Source: Campylobacter gastrosuis
GTDB taxonomy: Bacteria > Campylobacterota > Campylobacteria > Campylobacterales > Campylobacteraceae
NCBI RefSeq assembly: GCF_030249845.1
Contig: NZ_JANURM010000001.1
Coordinates: forward strand, 83,354-147,353
Length of the DNA: 64,000 bases
Reading direction: 5' to 3'
The position numbers and the translations under genes were made by a program. A model generated the notes under the pieces. It saw nothing but the letters and a program-made list of their open reading frames with translations. It was not told where the DNA came from and made no database searches. Below, piece after piece: positions 43,611 to 52,300 of the stretch. Each line of letters opens with the position of its first letter. Positions within the stretch are counted from its first letter, which is position 1.

Positions 43611-45431
43611 TTAATTAGTTTTATTTTTTAAGCTTTCAAGTCTATCTTTTGCGATCCCAGCTAAATTTTCTTCGTATTCGTAAAAATTAAACGTCGCTCC
43701 GTGCTGTGCTGTGCCATCAAGTATGTCGCCACTTTGGCGGTTTTTTAGATCAATCTGGGCGATTTTAAACCCGTCAAGCGTGTTTGAAAACTCAACTAAA
43801 CGCTCCGGCGGATTTTTAAGCTTTGTGTATAAAAAGCAGTAGCCGTCCCCACCATTTCGCCCCACGCGACCACGGAGCTGATGAAGTGTGGCAAGTCCTA
43901 AACGCTCAGCCCCAACGACTAAAATCGTGCTAAGGCGAGGCAGTGAGATGCCCACTTCAACGATAGTCGTGGCTAAAAGCAGGTCGCCATTTTGCCTAAA
44001 ATCAAGTAAAACCTGCTCTTTTTGCCTATCTTTGCCGTGCGTGATATAGACGTTTTTAAAATTTTCTAGCCAAAAATTTTGAGCTTCGCTTAGGCTTTGG
44101 TAGTTAAAATTTTCTGAGCTCTCAACCAGCGGATAGACGATGATTGCTTGATTGCCTTTTGAAATTTCGCTTCTTAAATGTGCTAAAAATGCGCTAAATC
44201 CGCTGTTTTGTAAAATTTGCGTCTTAATGTTTTTCTTAAAAGGCATCTGTTTTAAAAAGCTAAAATTTACAAGCGATGACTGGATTAGGCTTAGTGTTCT
44301 TGGTATTGGCGTGGCAGAAAACTGCACGAAAGTTGTGCGTTTCTCGCCGTCTTTTACCAGCTCGTCAATCTTTGCTCTTTGGTTTGAGCCAAAGCGGTGT
44401 TGCTCGTCAATCATAATGATATTTGCCTTTGGTAGCTCCTTAAACAAAAGCACGTGAGTGCCGATGATAAAGCAAGGCTCGTCTAAATTTACGTTTTTAT
44501 CGCCACTTTTTACGAGTAAAATTTTCATAAATTTTGGCAGTAACCTAATGGCTTCTGTGTAAATTTGCTCGGCTAAAATGCTAGTTGGTGCCATTAAAAT
44601 GGCTTTTTTAGGATACACGCTTAGGGCTGCTGCTAAAATCACTAGGGTTTTACCGCTGCCAACATCGCCCATTACGACACGGCGTTTGGCTTCACTACTA
44701 ACTAAATCAGCTCTAATGTCGTTTATGGCGTTTTTTTGGTCGTTTGTAGGCGTAAATGGCAGGGTGCTTAGCCACTCATCTATGCTAAAAAGCTCTGTGA
44801 TTTTATTTAAAAAGTGCGTTTTTTTACCGCTTAGCTTTTTAATGTAGTTAAAAATTTCAACAAATTTTAGCGTTTCTAGCCCAGCGTTTTGGCTTTTTAG
44901 AGCGTTTAGCATATCTACGCTCACACTATCTGCTTTTTGAAAATTTAGCAAAAAATCGGCTTCATTTTCATTTAATCCCTCGCCCAAAAGATTATCTTTT
45001 GTTACGTATTTTGCGATTAAAGTTGCGATTTTTTCATCTTTTAAATCGGCTTTAAATTTTGGCTTAATCTGCCCTGTTTTGGTTAAAATTTTTGGATTTG
45101 TAATTTGATAAGAGCCGTAATTAAACGTACAGTTGCCGTGTAAAATCATCTCCTTATCACGCTTAAAAACGCCGTAATGCCAAGGCTTTGCGTTAAAAAT
45201 GACAATTTTAATCTGCACATCCCACGTCTGACAAAATGCGTTAATTATCAAAAGTCCGCCGTTAGCCCGTCTTGTTTGCCAAACCTTTACAGCCACGCAG
45301 ACATCGCCATTTTTTGGCTCGTTTGAGATAGTGCTATCCTCAAAGCTTTTTGGCAAAAAAAGTGCCAAATCAAGCAGTGAGATGACGCCGATTTTAGCTA
45401 AATCGGCTCTGTCAGTTGGCTCAAATTTCAT
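43611..45431 (-). CDS. recG: ATP-dependent DNA helicase RecG
   Basis: A 606-residue superfamily 2 helicase. An N-terminal wedge/OB region is followed by the helicase core with Walker A MGDVGSGKT (about residue 250), DEQH box with RFGSNQRAK, TAT-like motif SATPIPRTL and the TRG region near the C-terminus (ATTIVEVGISLPRLSTILV, QLRGRVGRNGGDGYCFL). It reverses stalled replication forks and processes Holliday junctions. It is shorter than E. coli RecG (693), as usual in this group, mainly in the N-terminal part. It overlaps the M16-like gene upstream by 11 bp. Confidence 0.95.
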   Translation of the reverse strand: MKFEPTDRADLAKIGVISLLDLALFLPKSFEDSTISNEPKNGDVCVAVKVWQTRRANGGLLIINAFCQTWDVQIKIVIFNAKPWHYGVFKRDKEMILHGNCTFNYGSYQITNPKILTKTGQIKPKFKADLKDEKIATLIAKYVTKDNLLGEGLNENEADFLLNFQKADSVSVDMLNALKSQNAGLETLKFVEIFNYIKKLSGKKTHFLNKITELFSIDEWLSTLPFTPTNDQKNAINDIRADLVSSEAKRRVVMGDVGSGKTLVILAAALSVYPKKAILMAPTSILAEQIYTEAIRLLPKFMKILLVKSGDKNVNLDEPCFIIGTHVLLFKELPKANIIMIDEQHRFGSNQRAKIDELVKDGEKRTTFVQFSATPIPRTLSLIQSSLVNFSFLKQMPFKKNIKTQILQNSGFSAFLAHLRSEISKGNQAIIVYPLVESSENFNYQSLSEAQNFWLENFKNVYITHGKDRQKEQVLLDFRQNGDLLLATTIVEVGISLPRLSTILVVGAERLGLATLHQLRGRVGRNGGDGYCFLYTKLKNPPERLVEFSNTLDGFKIAQIDLKNRQSGDILDGTAQHGATFNFYEYEENLAGIAKDRLESLKNKTN

Positions 45432-46647
45432 CTCTTAAAATGCAAAAGCTAAGCTTACTAATCTCATCGTGAGAGGCGATAAAATCGTTAATCTCGTTTA
45501 GTTTTAGCCTTTTTATCTTTTCAAGCTCGTCTAAAAATGAGCCTAGCTTTACGCCCCTGTAAAATTCGCCATAAGCGATATCAAGCCTACGAAATAGCGT
45601 TTCAAGCCGAAGTGGCAGTGAGCCGACTAAAAATTTCTTAGCCTGTTCTAGCTCATTTTTGCTAATGCCAGACTTTATAAATTTGCTAAACTCATCTTTA
45701 ACGACGCTAACCGCCTCGTCCTTGCTCTCGTTTTTGGTTTGTAGATAGCCAAAAATTTGTGAGTGGCTTAAATTTAGCACGTTTTTGGCGTATGCTGAGT
45801 AGGCTAAGCCCCTTTTTACGCGGATTTGCTCCATTAAACGTGAGCCAAAACCGCTCTCGCCAAGCACAAAGGTCGCCACACTAGCCTTGTAACGCTCATC
45901 ATCGCTTACATTATATGGCGAACCAAAATAAATGTATGCTTGTTCGCTTGGTTTTACTATCTCTTTTAGTTGCTCGTTTTGGCTTGTTTTTAGCCTTGTT
46001 AGCTCGTTTTTTACGCCCTCTTTTAAAATTTCAAGCGGACTTTTTAAAATTTCAAGCTCGCTTGCCTTAACATCTCCACCAAAGACGATAAAAAGATTAT
46101 TTAACACCAAATTTTGGCTAAAAAACGCCCTTATCTCATCTAAATTTATACTTTTTACGCTCTCATTTGTGCCGATACTTGGGTAGCTTAGATTTGTTTT
46201 TGGGTATAAAATTTCAAACAAACCCCACTTTGCTAGGTAGTCGTTATCATTTTGATTACTTGCGATATCGCCAAGCGTGATAGTTTGGCACTTTTTTAGG
46301 ATCTCATCGCTAAAATTTGGCTCTTTTAGCAGTTTAGTTAGCATATTTACGCCAAAGCTAAAATGCTCTTTTAGGCAGTTTAGCTCAATTAAAAATGTCT
46401 CAAAACCAGCACTCACATTTAGGCTAATCGCCCTTTTTTCAAGCTCCTTTGCAAAGCCCTCCCAGCCTAAAATTTTATCGCCCTCATTTAGCATAAGTGC
46501 GCACATTCTTGCCACACCACTTTTTTGCTCACTACACACGCCAGAAGCCCTAAATACGAGCTTTAAGCTTACTATCGGTAGTGAGTTTTGGCTCTCAAAA
46601 ACGACTGGAATTTTTATGTTTTTAACGTTTAAATCTAAAATTTTCAT
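45421..46647 (-). CDS. M16-family (pitrilysin-like) protein lacking the zinc motif
   Basis: A 408-residue protein with the two-lobed M16B layout, including the C-terminal lobe marker SGFGSRLMEQIRVKRGLAYSAYA (the R..Y pair that contacts substrate). The zinc-binding HXXEH, expected near residue 45, is replaced by GVARMCALMLNEG, so it should be inactive alone. In the M16B group inactive subunits pair with active ones. No signal peptide is obvious. Sits between mqnC and recG in a tight minus-strand run. Confidence 0.85.
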   Translation of the reverse strand: MKILDLNVKNIKIPVVFESQNSLPIVSLKLVFRASGVCSEQKSGVARMCALMLNEGDKILGWEGFAKELEKRAISLNVSAGFETFLIELNCLKEHFSFGVNMLTKLLKEPNFSDEILKKCQTITLGDIASNQNDNDYLAKWGLFEILYPKTNLSYPSIGTNESVKSINLDEIRAFFSQNLVLNNLFIVFGGDVKASELEILKSPLEILKEGVKNELTRLKTSQNEQLKEIVKPSEQAYIYFGSPYNVSDDERYKASVATFVLGESGFGSRLMEQIRVKRGLAYSAYAKNVLNLSHSQIFGYLQTKNESKDEAVSVVKDEFSKFIKSGISKNELEQAKKFLVGSLPLRLETLFRRLDIAYGEFYRGVKLGSFLDELEKIKRLKLNEINDFIASHDEISKLSFCILRDEI

Positions 46648-47694
46648 CTAAAATCTCTCTAAAATATCGTAGTTTGTATTGCGTTTTGCTGGATTTTCGC
46701 CTATATCTTTAATAAGCTCTATCATCTGTGCTTGATTCATTCTAAACTCTGCTCCTGCGGCTTTTACGACATTCTCCTCCATCATCGTTGAGCCTAAATC
46801 GTTTGCACCAAATAGCAAGGCAAGTTGCCCCACGTAGCTACCCTGCGTAACCCAGCTACTTTGGATGTTTTTAAAGTTATCTAAAAACAGCCTTGAAACG
46901 GCAAGTAGGCGAAGATAGCGATTTGAGCTTTGCTTTACTATCTCTTGGTGTTCTGCCATTAATTTTGTGTTTAGCCCCTGAAAACTCCATAAAATAAACG
47001 CCCTAAATCCGCCAGTAATGTCTTGTAAATTTCTAATATGCTCCCAGTGCTCTACAATCTCACGTGTGGTTTCAACCGTGCCAAACATCATCGTTGCCGT
47101 TGATTTTAGCCCCACGCTGTGGGCTTCTTGGTGGATTTTTAGCCAAGTAGCGGTATCGCATTTTTTTGGAGCGATGATATCACGGACTCTATCGCTTAAA
47201 ATTTCAGCCCCAGCGCCCGGTATTGAGTAAAGTCCCTTTGCTTTTAGTCTTTGCAAAACTTCAAGGGTTGAGATTTTTGACACTCTTGCGATGTAGTCTA
47301 TCTCGACTGCCGAAAAGCCGTGCACGTCAATGCTAGGATAGTTTTTACTTATAAATTCCAAAAGCTCTTCATACCACTGGATTTTAAGCTTTGGATGAAC
47401 GCCACCTTGAAAGAGAATTTGCGTCCCGCCGATCTCTAAAAGCTCATCAATCTTTTTGCCTATCTCATCAAAGCTTAAAACGTAAGCCTCGTCCTCTTTT
47501 GCGTGGCGGTAAAATGCGCAAAATTTGCAATCAACCCAGCAAACATTTGTGTAATTTATATTTCTATCTACGATAAAAGTTGTCGTTTTATCAGGGTGAA
47601 GCTCACGCTTTCTTGCGAGTGCTAGTCGTCCAAGCTCGGTAAGCTCGGCGTTTTCTATCAAATCAACCGCTTCATCAACACTAAGTCTTTTCAA
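46648..47694 (-). CDS. mqnC: Cyclic dehypoxanthine futalosine synthase (radical SAM)
   Basis: A radical SAM enzyme of the futalosine menaquinone route. The cluster motif is CWVDCKFC (CxxxCxxC) near residue 55, followed by GGVHPKL and SIPGAGAEIL segments typical of MqnC/MqnE. It forms the cyclic intermediate from dehypoxanthine futalosine. The frame is open to an ATG at 47730, but TTG at 47694, preceded by AAAGGT, gives the start MKRLSVDEAV seen in relatives, and I prefer it. Menaquinone is the electron carrier for the respiratory enzymes in this window. Confidence 0.92.
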   Translation of the reverse strand: MKRLSVDEAVDLIENAELTELGRLALARKRELHPDKTTTFIVDRNINYTNVCWVDCKFCAFYRHAKEDEAYVLSFDEIGKKIDELLEIGGTQILFQGGVHPKLKIQWYEELLEFISKNYPSIDVHGFSAVEIDYIARVSKISTLEVLQRLKAKGLYSIPGAGAEILSDRVRDIIAPKKCDTATWLKIHQEAHSVGLKSTATMMFGTVETTREIVEHWEHIRNLQDITGGFRAFILWSFQGLNTKLMAEHQEIVKQSSNRYLRLLAVSRLFLDNFKNIQSSWVTQGSYVGQLALLFGANDLGSTMMEENVVKAAGAEFRMNQAQMIELIKDIGENPAKRNTNYDILERF

Positions 47695-47790
47695 GTTTTT
47701 ACCTTTTAAATTTTTGTGTGAGTGTATCAAAATTTAGCTTTTAAAAAGTAAATTTTAGTAAAATAGCTAGAAATTTTTAAAGGAGAAAAG

Positions 47791-47997
47791 ATGAAAAAAT
47801 TTCTAATTTTTATTGCAAGTGTTGCACTTTTTGTTGGTTGTGCTAAAAACCCTGAACCAAAAAAACACGAAATGCAAGGTTGTAGTGCAAACTGCGGTAT
47901 GCAAATGCAAAAATGTGGCGAGGGCTGCGGTATGAATGATAAAAAAATGCCAATGCAAGGCTGCCCAATGCATCAAAATATGCAACACAAGCACTAA
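47791..47997 (+). CDS. Small Cys/Met/His-rich lipoprotein, probable metal-binding
   Basis: A 68-residue protein. The lipobox LFVGC (C17) follows a short hydrophobic signal, so the mature part is about 52 residues. It holds seven further cysteines, many methionines and a HKH end (MQGCSANCGMQMQKCGEGC, MQGCPMHQN). Such composition suits Cu(I) or other soft-metal binding in the periplasm. AAAGGAG ribosome site. I know no named family; the role is inferred from composition. Confidence 0.8.
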   Translation: MKKFLIFIASVALFVGCAKNPEPKKHEMQGCSANCGMQMQKCGEGCGMNDKKMPMQGCPMHQNMQHKH

Positions 47998-48024
47998 TTT
48001 TAGGGGGTTTTGCCCCTAGAATTT
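47996..48024. terminator. Bidirectional terminator between lipoprotein and nfeD genes
   Basis: AATTTTAGGGG and CCCCTAGAATTTT pair imperfectly around GTTTTG between two convergent genes; it overlaps the nfeD stop. Confidence 0.65.
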
Positions 48025-48402
48025 TATCACTGCAAAATTATCTTTGGTGCTTAGAATTTCTACCCTGTCGCCGTCTTTTAGCTTTGATTTTAGCCCCTCA
48101 TCAAAGTGCCAAAAAGTACCTTTAAAATATACCATATCGTTTTTAATCACGCCAAAGCCACGCTCGTTTAAAAAGTCATCTTTTATCTCGTTTTTTTGGC
48201 TCTTTTTAAATGGCTTTTTTAGAGCAAATATCAAAATTATTGAAAAAATCGCCGATAAAATCAGCCCAAAATACCAGCTAAAATCAATAAAAAAGCTTAA
48301 AATTCCAGTCGCTAAAAAGCCAAGCCCACAAAAGAGCAGATAAAACGAGCCAAACATAAGCTCGGCTAAAATTAGGCAGATACCAGCGATTAAAAAGCTC
48401 AT
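48016..48402 (-). CDS. NfeD-family membrane protein
   Basis: A 128-residue protein with about three N-terminal membrane helices and a C-terminal OB-fold-like domain (GFGVIKNDMVYFKGTFWHF, GDRVEILST). NfeD proteins occur next to SPFH/stomatin genes and act with them in membrane microdomain organisation and protein quality control. Its ATG overlaps the stop of the SPFH gene by 4 bp, which supports this pairing. Confidence 0.88.
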   Translation of the reverse strand: MSFLIAGICLILAELMFGSFYLLFCGLGFLATGILSFFIDFSWYFGLILSAIFSIILIFALKKPFKKSQKNEIKDDFLNERGFGVIKNDMVYFKGTFWHFDEGLKSKLKDGDRVEILSTKDNFAVIKF

Positions 48403-49313
48403 TGTTTCTTGCCTAGGAATTCTTTTAGCACACTTAGTGAGCCGATTAGCTCGCTAGCTTCATAAGGGACTAAAATTTTATCTTTGCTCGTGTTTTTGGC
48501 TAGTTCGTTAAACGCCATAACTCTGTCCTTTGCTAGTAGAAATTCAGCCGCATTTTGGTTCTGGCTCATACTTGCATTTATCATATCCATAGCCTCTTTT
48601 TGTGCGGTGGCAAGGGCGATTTGCTCGTATTTTTTAGCATCAGCCATACGCTCAATCGCCTCTGCTTGAAGGACTTTTTCTTGTTTTAGGGCTTCTGCGT
48701 TTCTTATTAAAGCCGCTTTTTCAGCTTCGGCTTTTAGCTCAATGGCACGTTTTTCACGCTCGGCTTTCATCTGTAAATTCATAGCCTCCTCAATCCCGCT
48801 AGGGACTGAAATTTCAGAGATTTCAACACGCATAATCTTAACGCCCCAGTTATTTGCAGCATCTCCAAGTGCGACTTGAAGTGCGCTATTTAGGCGGTCG
48901 CGTGAGCTTAGTGTGTCATCAAGATTCATAGCGCCTATCTCGCCACGAAGCGTAGTCATTGCTAAATTCGCGATCGCACGCTTGTAGCTATCAACGTTAT
49001 AAAGTGCCATTTTGCCATCCGTGACCTTTAAAAACACGATGCCATCAACGCTGATATTTACGTTATCCTTTGTGATAACCTGCTGTTTTGTAATATCTAC
49101 AAGCTGTTCTCGTATCGTAATCTCGTCTCTGATTTGGTCAATAAAAGGTATGATAATGTGAAATCCGCCGTCAAGCACCTTGTGAAATCTGCCGAGTCGC
49201 TCAACGATATAAATATCTGATTGTGAGACGATTTTAACGGCTAGTTTTAAAAACACGACCACTAAAATCACAACCAAAAATGCCATTATGATAAAAATTT
49301 CATTGTCTTGCAC
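48399..49313 (-). CDS. SPFH/band 7 membrane protein (QmcA/stomatin type)
   Basis: A 304-residue protein with one N-terminal membrane helix (about 5-27), the SPFH domain (IYIVERLGRFHKVLDGGFHIIIPFID through MTTLRGEIGAMNLDDTLSSRD) and a long Glu/Ala/Lys coiled coil (about 185-250). It should oligomerise in the inner membrane with NfeD and may modulate FtsH-type proteolysis. GTG start with AGGGGT as ribosome site. Confidence 0.92.
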   Translation of the reverse strand: MQDNEIFIIMAFLVVILVVVFLKLAVKIVSQSDIYIVERLGRFHKVLDGGFHIIIPFIDQIRDEITIREQLVDITKQQVITKDNVNISVDGIVFLKVTDGKMALYNVDSYKRAIANLAMTTLRGEIGAMNLDDTLSSRDRLNSALQVALGDAANNWGVKIMRVEISEISVPSGIEEAMNLQMKAEREKRAIELKAEAEKAALIRNAEALKQEKVLQAEAIERMADAKKYEQIALATAQKEAMDMINASMSQNQNAAEFLLAKDRVMAFNELAKNTSKDKILVPYEASELIGSLSVLKEFLGKKQ

Positions 49314-49375
49314 TTTTACCCCTTTTTTATATTTTTTTGATATTATACACTAAATTTATGATAAAGGATAGATAT

Positions 49376-49807
49376 ATGAAAGTTAAACAAAAGGTTTTTT
49401 TAGCCCTTGCGGTTTTGGCTTTTGCTGGGTGTGCAAATACGCAAAATGCCCTGCCAAATGGGACTTGTGGCGTAAGCACAGCACAAAAGTGCGAGATGAA
49501 AAATGAGCTTACTGGCGTTTATAAAACCACTCTGCCGTGTGCGGATTGTGACGGGATTGAAGCGACTTTGATTTTAAAAGACGATAAGAGGTTTTCATAC
49601 ATTATGACCTATGAAAATCAGCAAAAATACACGGATAATCAAAGCGGAGTTTATAGCGTTGCTGGCGATATTTTAACGACTGAAAATTTATACAAAGAGA
49701 AGCAAATGTATAAGATTGTTAATGGGGCGTTAAAAATGCTTGATTCTCAGGGCGATGAAGTCAGTGGCGAACTAGCCGAATTTTATACCTTTAAAAAAAT
49801 CCGCTAA
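49376..49807 (+). CDS. NlpE-like lipoprotein (copper homeostasis / envelope stress family)
   Basis: A 143-residue protein from ATG 49376, chosen because AAAGGA precedes it and the lipoprotein signal MKVKQKVFLALAVLAFAGC then fits; a longer frame from 49337 has no such site. The mature part is an NlpE N-terminal domain: GVYKTTLPCADCDGIEATL with the CxxC pair, then a beta-barrel (SGVYSVAGDIL). NlpE senses envelope and copper stress in E. coli; the C-terminal OB domain of that protein is absent here. Confidence 0.85.
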   Translation: MKVKQKVFLALAVLAFAGCANTQNALPNGTCGVSTAQKCEMKNELTGVYKTTLPCADCDGIEATLILKDDKRFSYIMTYENQQKYTDNQSGVYSVAGDILTTENLYKEKQMYKIVNGALKMLDSQGDEVSGELAEFYTFKKIR

Positions 49808-49810
49808 AAT

Positions 49811-49827
49811 AGGTGCTTAAAGCACCT
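49811..49827 (+). terminator. Terminator after nlpE-like gene
   Basis: AGGTGCTTAAAGCACCT hairpin followed by GTTGGTTTTTG. Confidence 0.6.
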
Positions 49828-49889
49828 GTTGGTTTTTGTTTTTAGTAAAAAATTATGAAAGTTTGGGTTAGTAGATAAGAGGTTTGTTT

Positions 49890-50495
49890 TTAAAATTTGC
49901 TAAAAAGCAGTAAAAATGCTAAGAACATCATTAAAAATCCGATGAAAATTTCTAGAATTTTCCACGAAATTGGTTTTTTAAATAATGGCAAAAGCACTCT
50001 TGAAGCGTATCCGAGCGTGAAAAAGAACACAAATGAAGCGGCGGCTGCTCCAAAGCCAAAAATGATATTTTTATCTGCAAATTTAGCAGAAACTGAGCCG
50101 ATAAGAAGCATAGTGTCAAGATAAACGTGCGGATTTAGCCAAGTAAAAGCCAGTGTTAGAAGTATCGTTTTTTTAAGGCTTTGGGCTGGTTTTTCATCAA
50201 TTTTCATTGCGTGATTTTGTCTAAATGCTGTCCAAAAACTTCTTAAAGCATAACAAAAAAGAAACAAAAATCCGCCATAAATTGCTATCTGTTTTATCGC
50301 TGGGAATTTACTTACAACGTAGCCAAGCCCTAAAACACCGCTAAAAATAAGCAAAGCGTCAGACACGGCACAAATTAGGCACGTGATAAAAACGTGCTGT
50401 TTTAAAATACCTTGCTTTAAAACAAAGGCGTTTTGAGCCCCAATGGCTAAAATAAGCGATAAACCAGTGCCAAATCCAGATAAAAATGCATCCAT
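49890..50495 (-). CDS. argO: LysE/ArgO-family amino acid exporter
   Basis: About 201 residues with six hydrophobic helices. I start at ATG 50495, giving MDAFLSGFGTGLSLILAIGAQNAFVLKQG, the usual N-terminus with the GAQNAF signature; upstream codons in the frame are A/T-rich leader, and AAGGAT precedes this ATG. A second signature, LTLAFTWLNPHVYLDT, is also present. Family members export arginine or lysine. A copy of the 17-bp TGTTAC motif lies about 52 bp upstream. Confidence 0.88.
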   Translation of the reverse strand: MDAFLSGFGTGLSLILAIGAQNAFVLKQGILKQHVFITCLICAVSDALLIFSGVLGLGYVVSKFPAIKQIAIYGGFLFLFCYALRSFWTAFRQNHAMKIDEKPAQSLKKTILLTLAFTWLNPHVYLDTMLLIGSVSAKFADKNIIFGFGAAAASFVFFFTLGYASRVLLPLFKKPISWKILEIFIGFLMMFLAFLLLFSKF

Positions 50496-50546
50496 TAAAA
50501 TCCTTAAAATTTTACATAAAATTTTACAAAAAATTGCTCTTAAAAG

Positions 50547-50563
50547 TGTTACAATTTTACACA
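50547..50563. promoter_or_regulatory. 17-bp motif TGTTACAATTTTACACA
   Basis: Third strong copy, in the gap between the yggS stop and the argO-like start, so it is upstream of argO and reversed relative to it. Confidence 0.45.
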
Positions 50564-50564
50564 A

Positions 50565-51191
50565 TTAAAGATATAAAATTGAGCCAAGTCGTATCATATT
50601 TGAGCCAGATTTTATGGCAATTTCATAATCGCTACTCATACCCATTGAGCAGATTTTTGCTCCTTTTAAATTGCTAAAAATTTTATAAGTAGCTTCAAAA
50701 CTAGCTGAAATTTTGCTTACTTCATCGCTGTGAGTGCCGATACTCATCACGCCTAAAAGGTTGATATTTTCGCACTCTTGCGAGATTTTGTGATAAATTT
50801 CAGCTGCCATTTCTACGCTCACGCCTTGCTTTGTATCTTCGTTTGCCGAGTTGATTTGTAAAAGCGTGTCAAGCTTGAAATTTAGCCGTTTATTAACAGC
50901 CACCGCACGCTCAAAGCTATCACAACTCTGCCATAAAATAGGCTTTAATGCGATTAGTTGGTTGATTTTATTATCTTGAAGTCGCCCTATCATATGCCAT
51001 TTTATGGGCAAATCGGCAAGTTCGGACTGCTTTTTTGCCATCTCTTGGATTCTGTTTTCACCAAAGTCAATCTGTCCTTGTGAGTATAAATTTCTAACCT
51101 CATTTTGTGTTACGTTTTTACTCACTGCAACAAGCCTGACACCACTTGAAATGGCGTTGATTTTATCTAATAAATCGCTTAAAACTATCAT
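50565..51191 (-). CDS. yggS: YggS/PROSC-family PLP-binding protein
   Basis: A 208-residue single-domain PLP protein with the fold-type III barrel. The PLP lysine is in RLVAVSKNVT (about residue 25), with DFGENRIQE and SMGMSSDYEIAIKSGSNMIRLGS supplying the conserved phosphate-binding end. It buffers pyridoxal phosphate and amino acid pools rather than acting as a racemase. It overlaps rseP by 4 bp. Confidence 0.92.
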   Translation of the reverse strand: MIVLSDLLDKINAISSGVRLVAVSKNVTQNEVRNLYSQGQIDFGENRIQEMAKKQSELADLPIKWHMIGRLQDNKINQLIALKPILWQSCDSFERAVAVNKRLNFKLDTLLQINSANEDTKQGVSVEMAAEIYHKISQECENINLLGVMSIGTHSDEVSKISASFEATYKIFSNLKGAKICSMGMSSDYEIAIKSGSNMIRLGSILYL

Positions 51192-52300
51192 TTATAAACC
51201 CCGCTTAATCTCATAATATCGTTAAAAGTCGCCACGAGCATTAGCATTAAAAGCAACGCCCAGCCAACGTATGTAAGCCACACAAAGACCTTTTGGCTTA
51301 CTTCACGGCGAAAAATCAGCTCGTAGGCGTTAAAGATGATATGACCGCCATCAAGGGCTGGGATTGGCAGTAAATTTAGTATGCCAAGATTTACAGAAAT
51401 TAGTGCTGTGATGACTAAAAGCACGACAAAATCGCTCTTTGCAGCCTTTGAAGTAATGTCAGTAATTTGGACAATCCCGCCCATTTCTTTAATCGGCACG
51501 ATACCAAGCACCAGCTTTTCAAAGCTTAAAAATATGAGCTTTGAAGCCCAAATTGTTTGCGAAAATGCGTATTTTAGGGCGTCAAAGCCGGTGTGATAAA
51601 TTTTTACAAACTCGCCCTTTGGCGAAATTCCAATGAGCGGTTTTTGGATTACTTCGCCAAAAATGCTCCTACTTTCGCCGATTTTTGGGGTTAGAGTTAT
51701 ATTTAAAATTTCGCCATTTCGCTCAATTTCTAGCGTCGTTGGCTCGGTTTTTACAAGCTCTGCTATCTCGTCCCACTCTGAAATTTTCACGCCATTTATT
51801 GCAGTTATTTTATCATCTGGTGCGATTTTTGCACTCATAGCGGCTGAGTTTTCAAGCACCTTGCCAACGACTGGCGAGAGCTTTTCAACGCCTAAAATTC
51901 CAATAAAAATGTAAAGCAAAAATGCTAAAAATATGTTAAAAAACGGCCCAGCAAAGAGTATGTAAATGCGTTTTATCGGGCTTAGGGTGTTGTAGCTATC
52001 AGCGTCATAGTTTCTATTGGCTGGGTCAGCGTCATCTTGCCCTTTTAGCTGGACATATCCGCCAAGTGGTATTGCACTAATGCAATAATCGGTGTTTTTA
52101 ATGCGTTTAACGAAAATTTTATCGCCAAAACCAATGCTAAATGTCAGCACGCAAACGCCGAGCGAACGAGCCGCTAAAAAATGTCCAAGCTCGTGAAAAA
52201 ATACCAAAAACGAGATGATAAAAATCGTAACAAAAAAGTGCCACGAATAGGCATAAAGCCCGACAGCAAGGATTATGGCTAAAAAAATAATGCCCTTCAC
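51188..52300 (-). CDS. rseP: Site-2 intramembrane metalloprotease (RseP/RIP family)
   Basis: A 370-residue inner-membrane protease. HELGHFLAA (HExxH, about residue 41) is in the first core helix, a PDZ domain follows (about 130-210; GKVLENSAAMSAKIAPDDKI), and NLLPIPALDGGHIIF (about residue 320) supplies the third zinc ligand Asp. Only one PDZ is clear, against two in E. coli RseP. It cleaves anti-sigma factors or signal-peptide remnants within the membrane. Overlaps both neighbours by 4 bp. Confidence 0.93.
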   Translation of the reverse strand: MKGIIFLAIILAVGLYAYSWHFFVTIFIISFLVFFHELGHFLAARSLGVCVLTFSIGFGDKIFVKRIKNTDYCISAIPLGGYVQLKGQDDADPANRNYDADSYNTLSPIKRIYILFAGPFFNIFLAFLLYIFIGILGVEKLSPVVGKVLENSAAMSAKIAPDDKITAINGVKISEWDEIAELVKTEPTTLEIERNGEILNITLTPKIGESRSIFGEVIQKPLIGISPKGEFVKIYHTGFDALKYAFSQTIWASKLIFLSFEKLVLGIVPIKEMGGIVQITDITSKAAKSDFVVLLVITALISVNLGILNLLPIPALDGGHIIFNAYELIFRREVSQKVFVWLTYVGWALLLMLMLVATFNDIMRLSGVYK

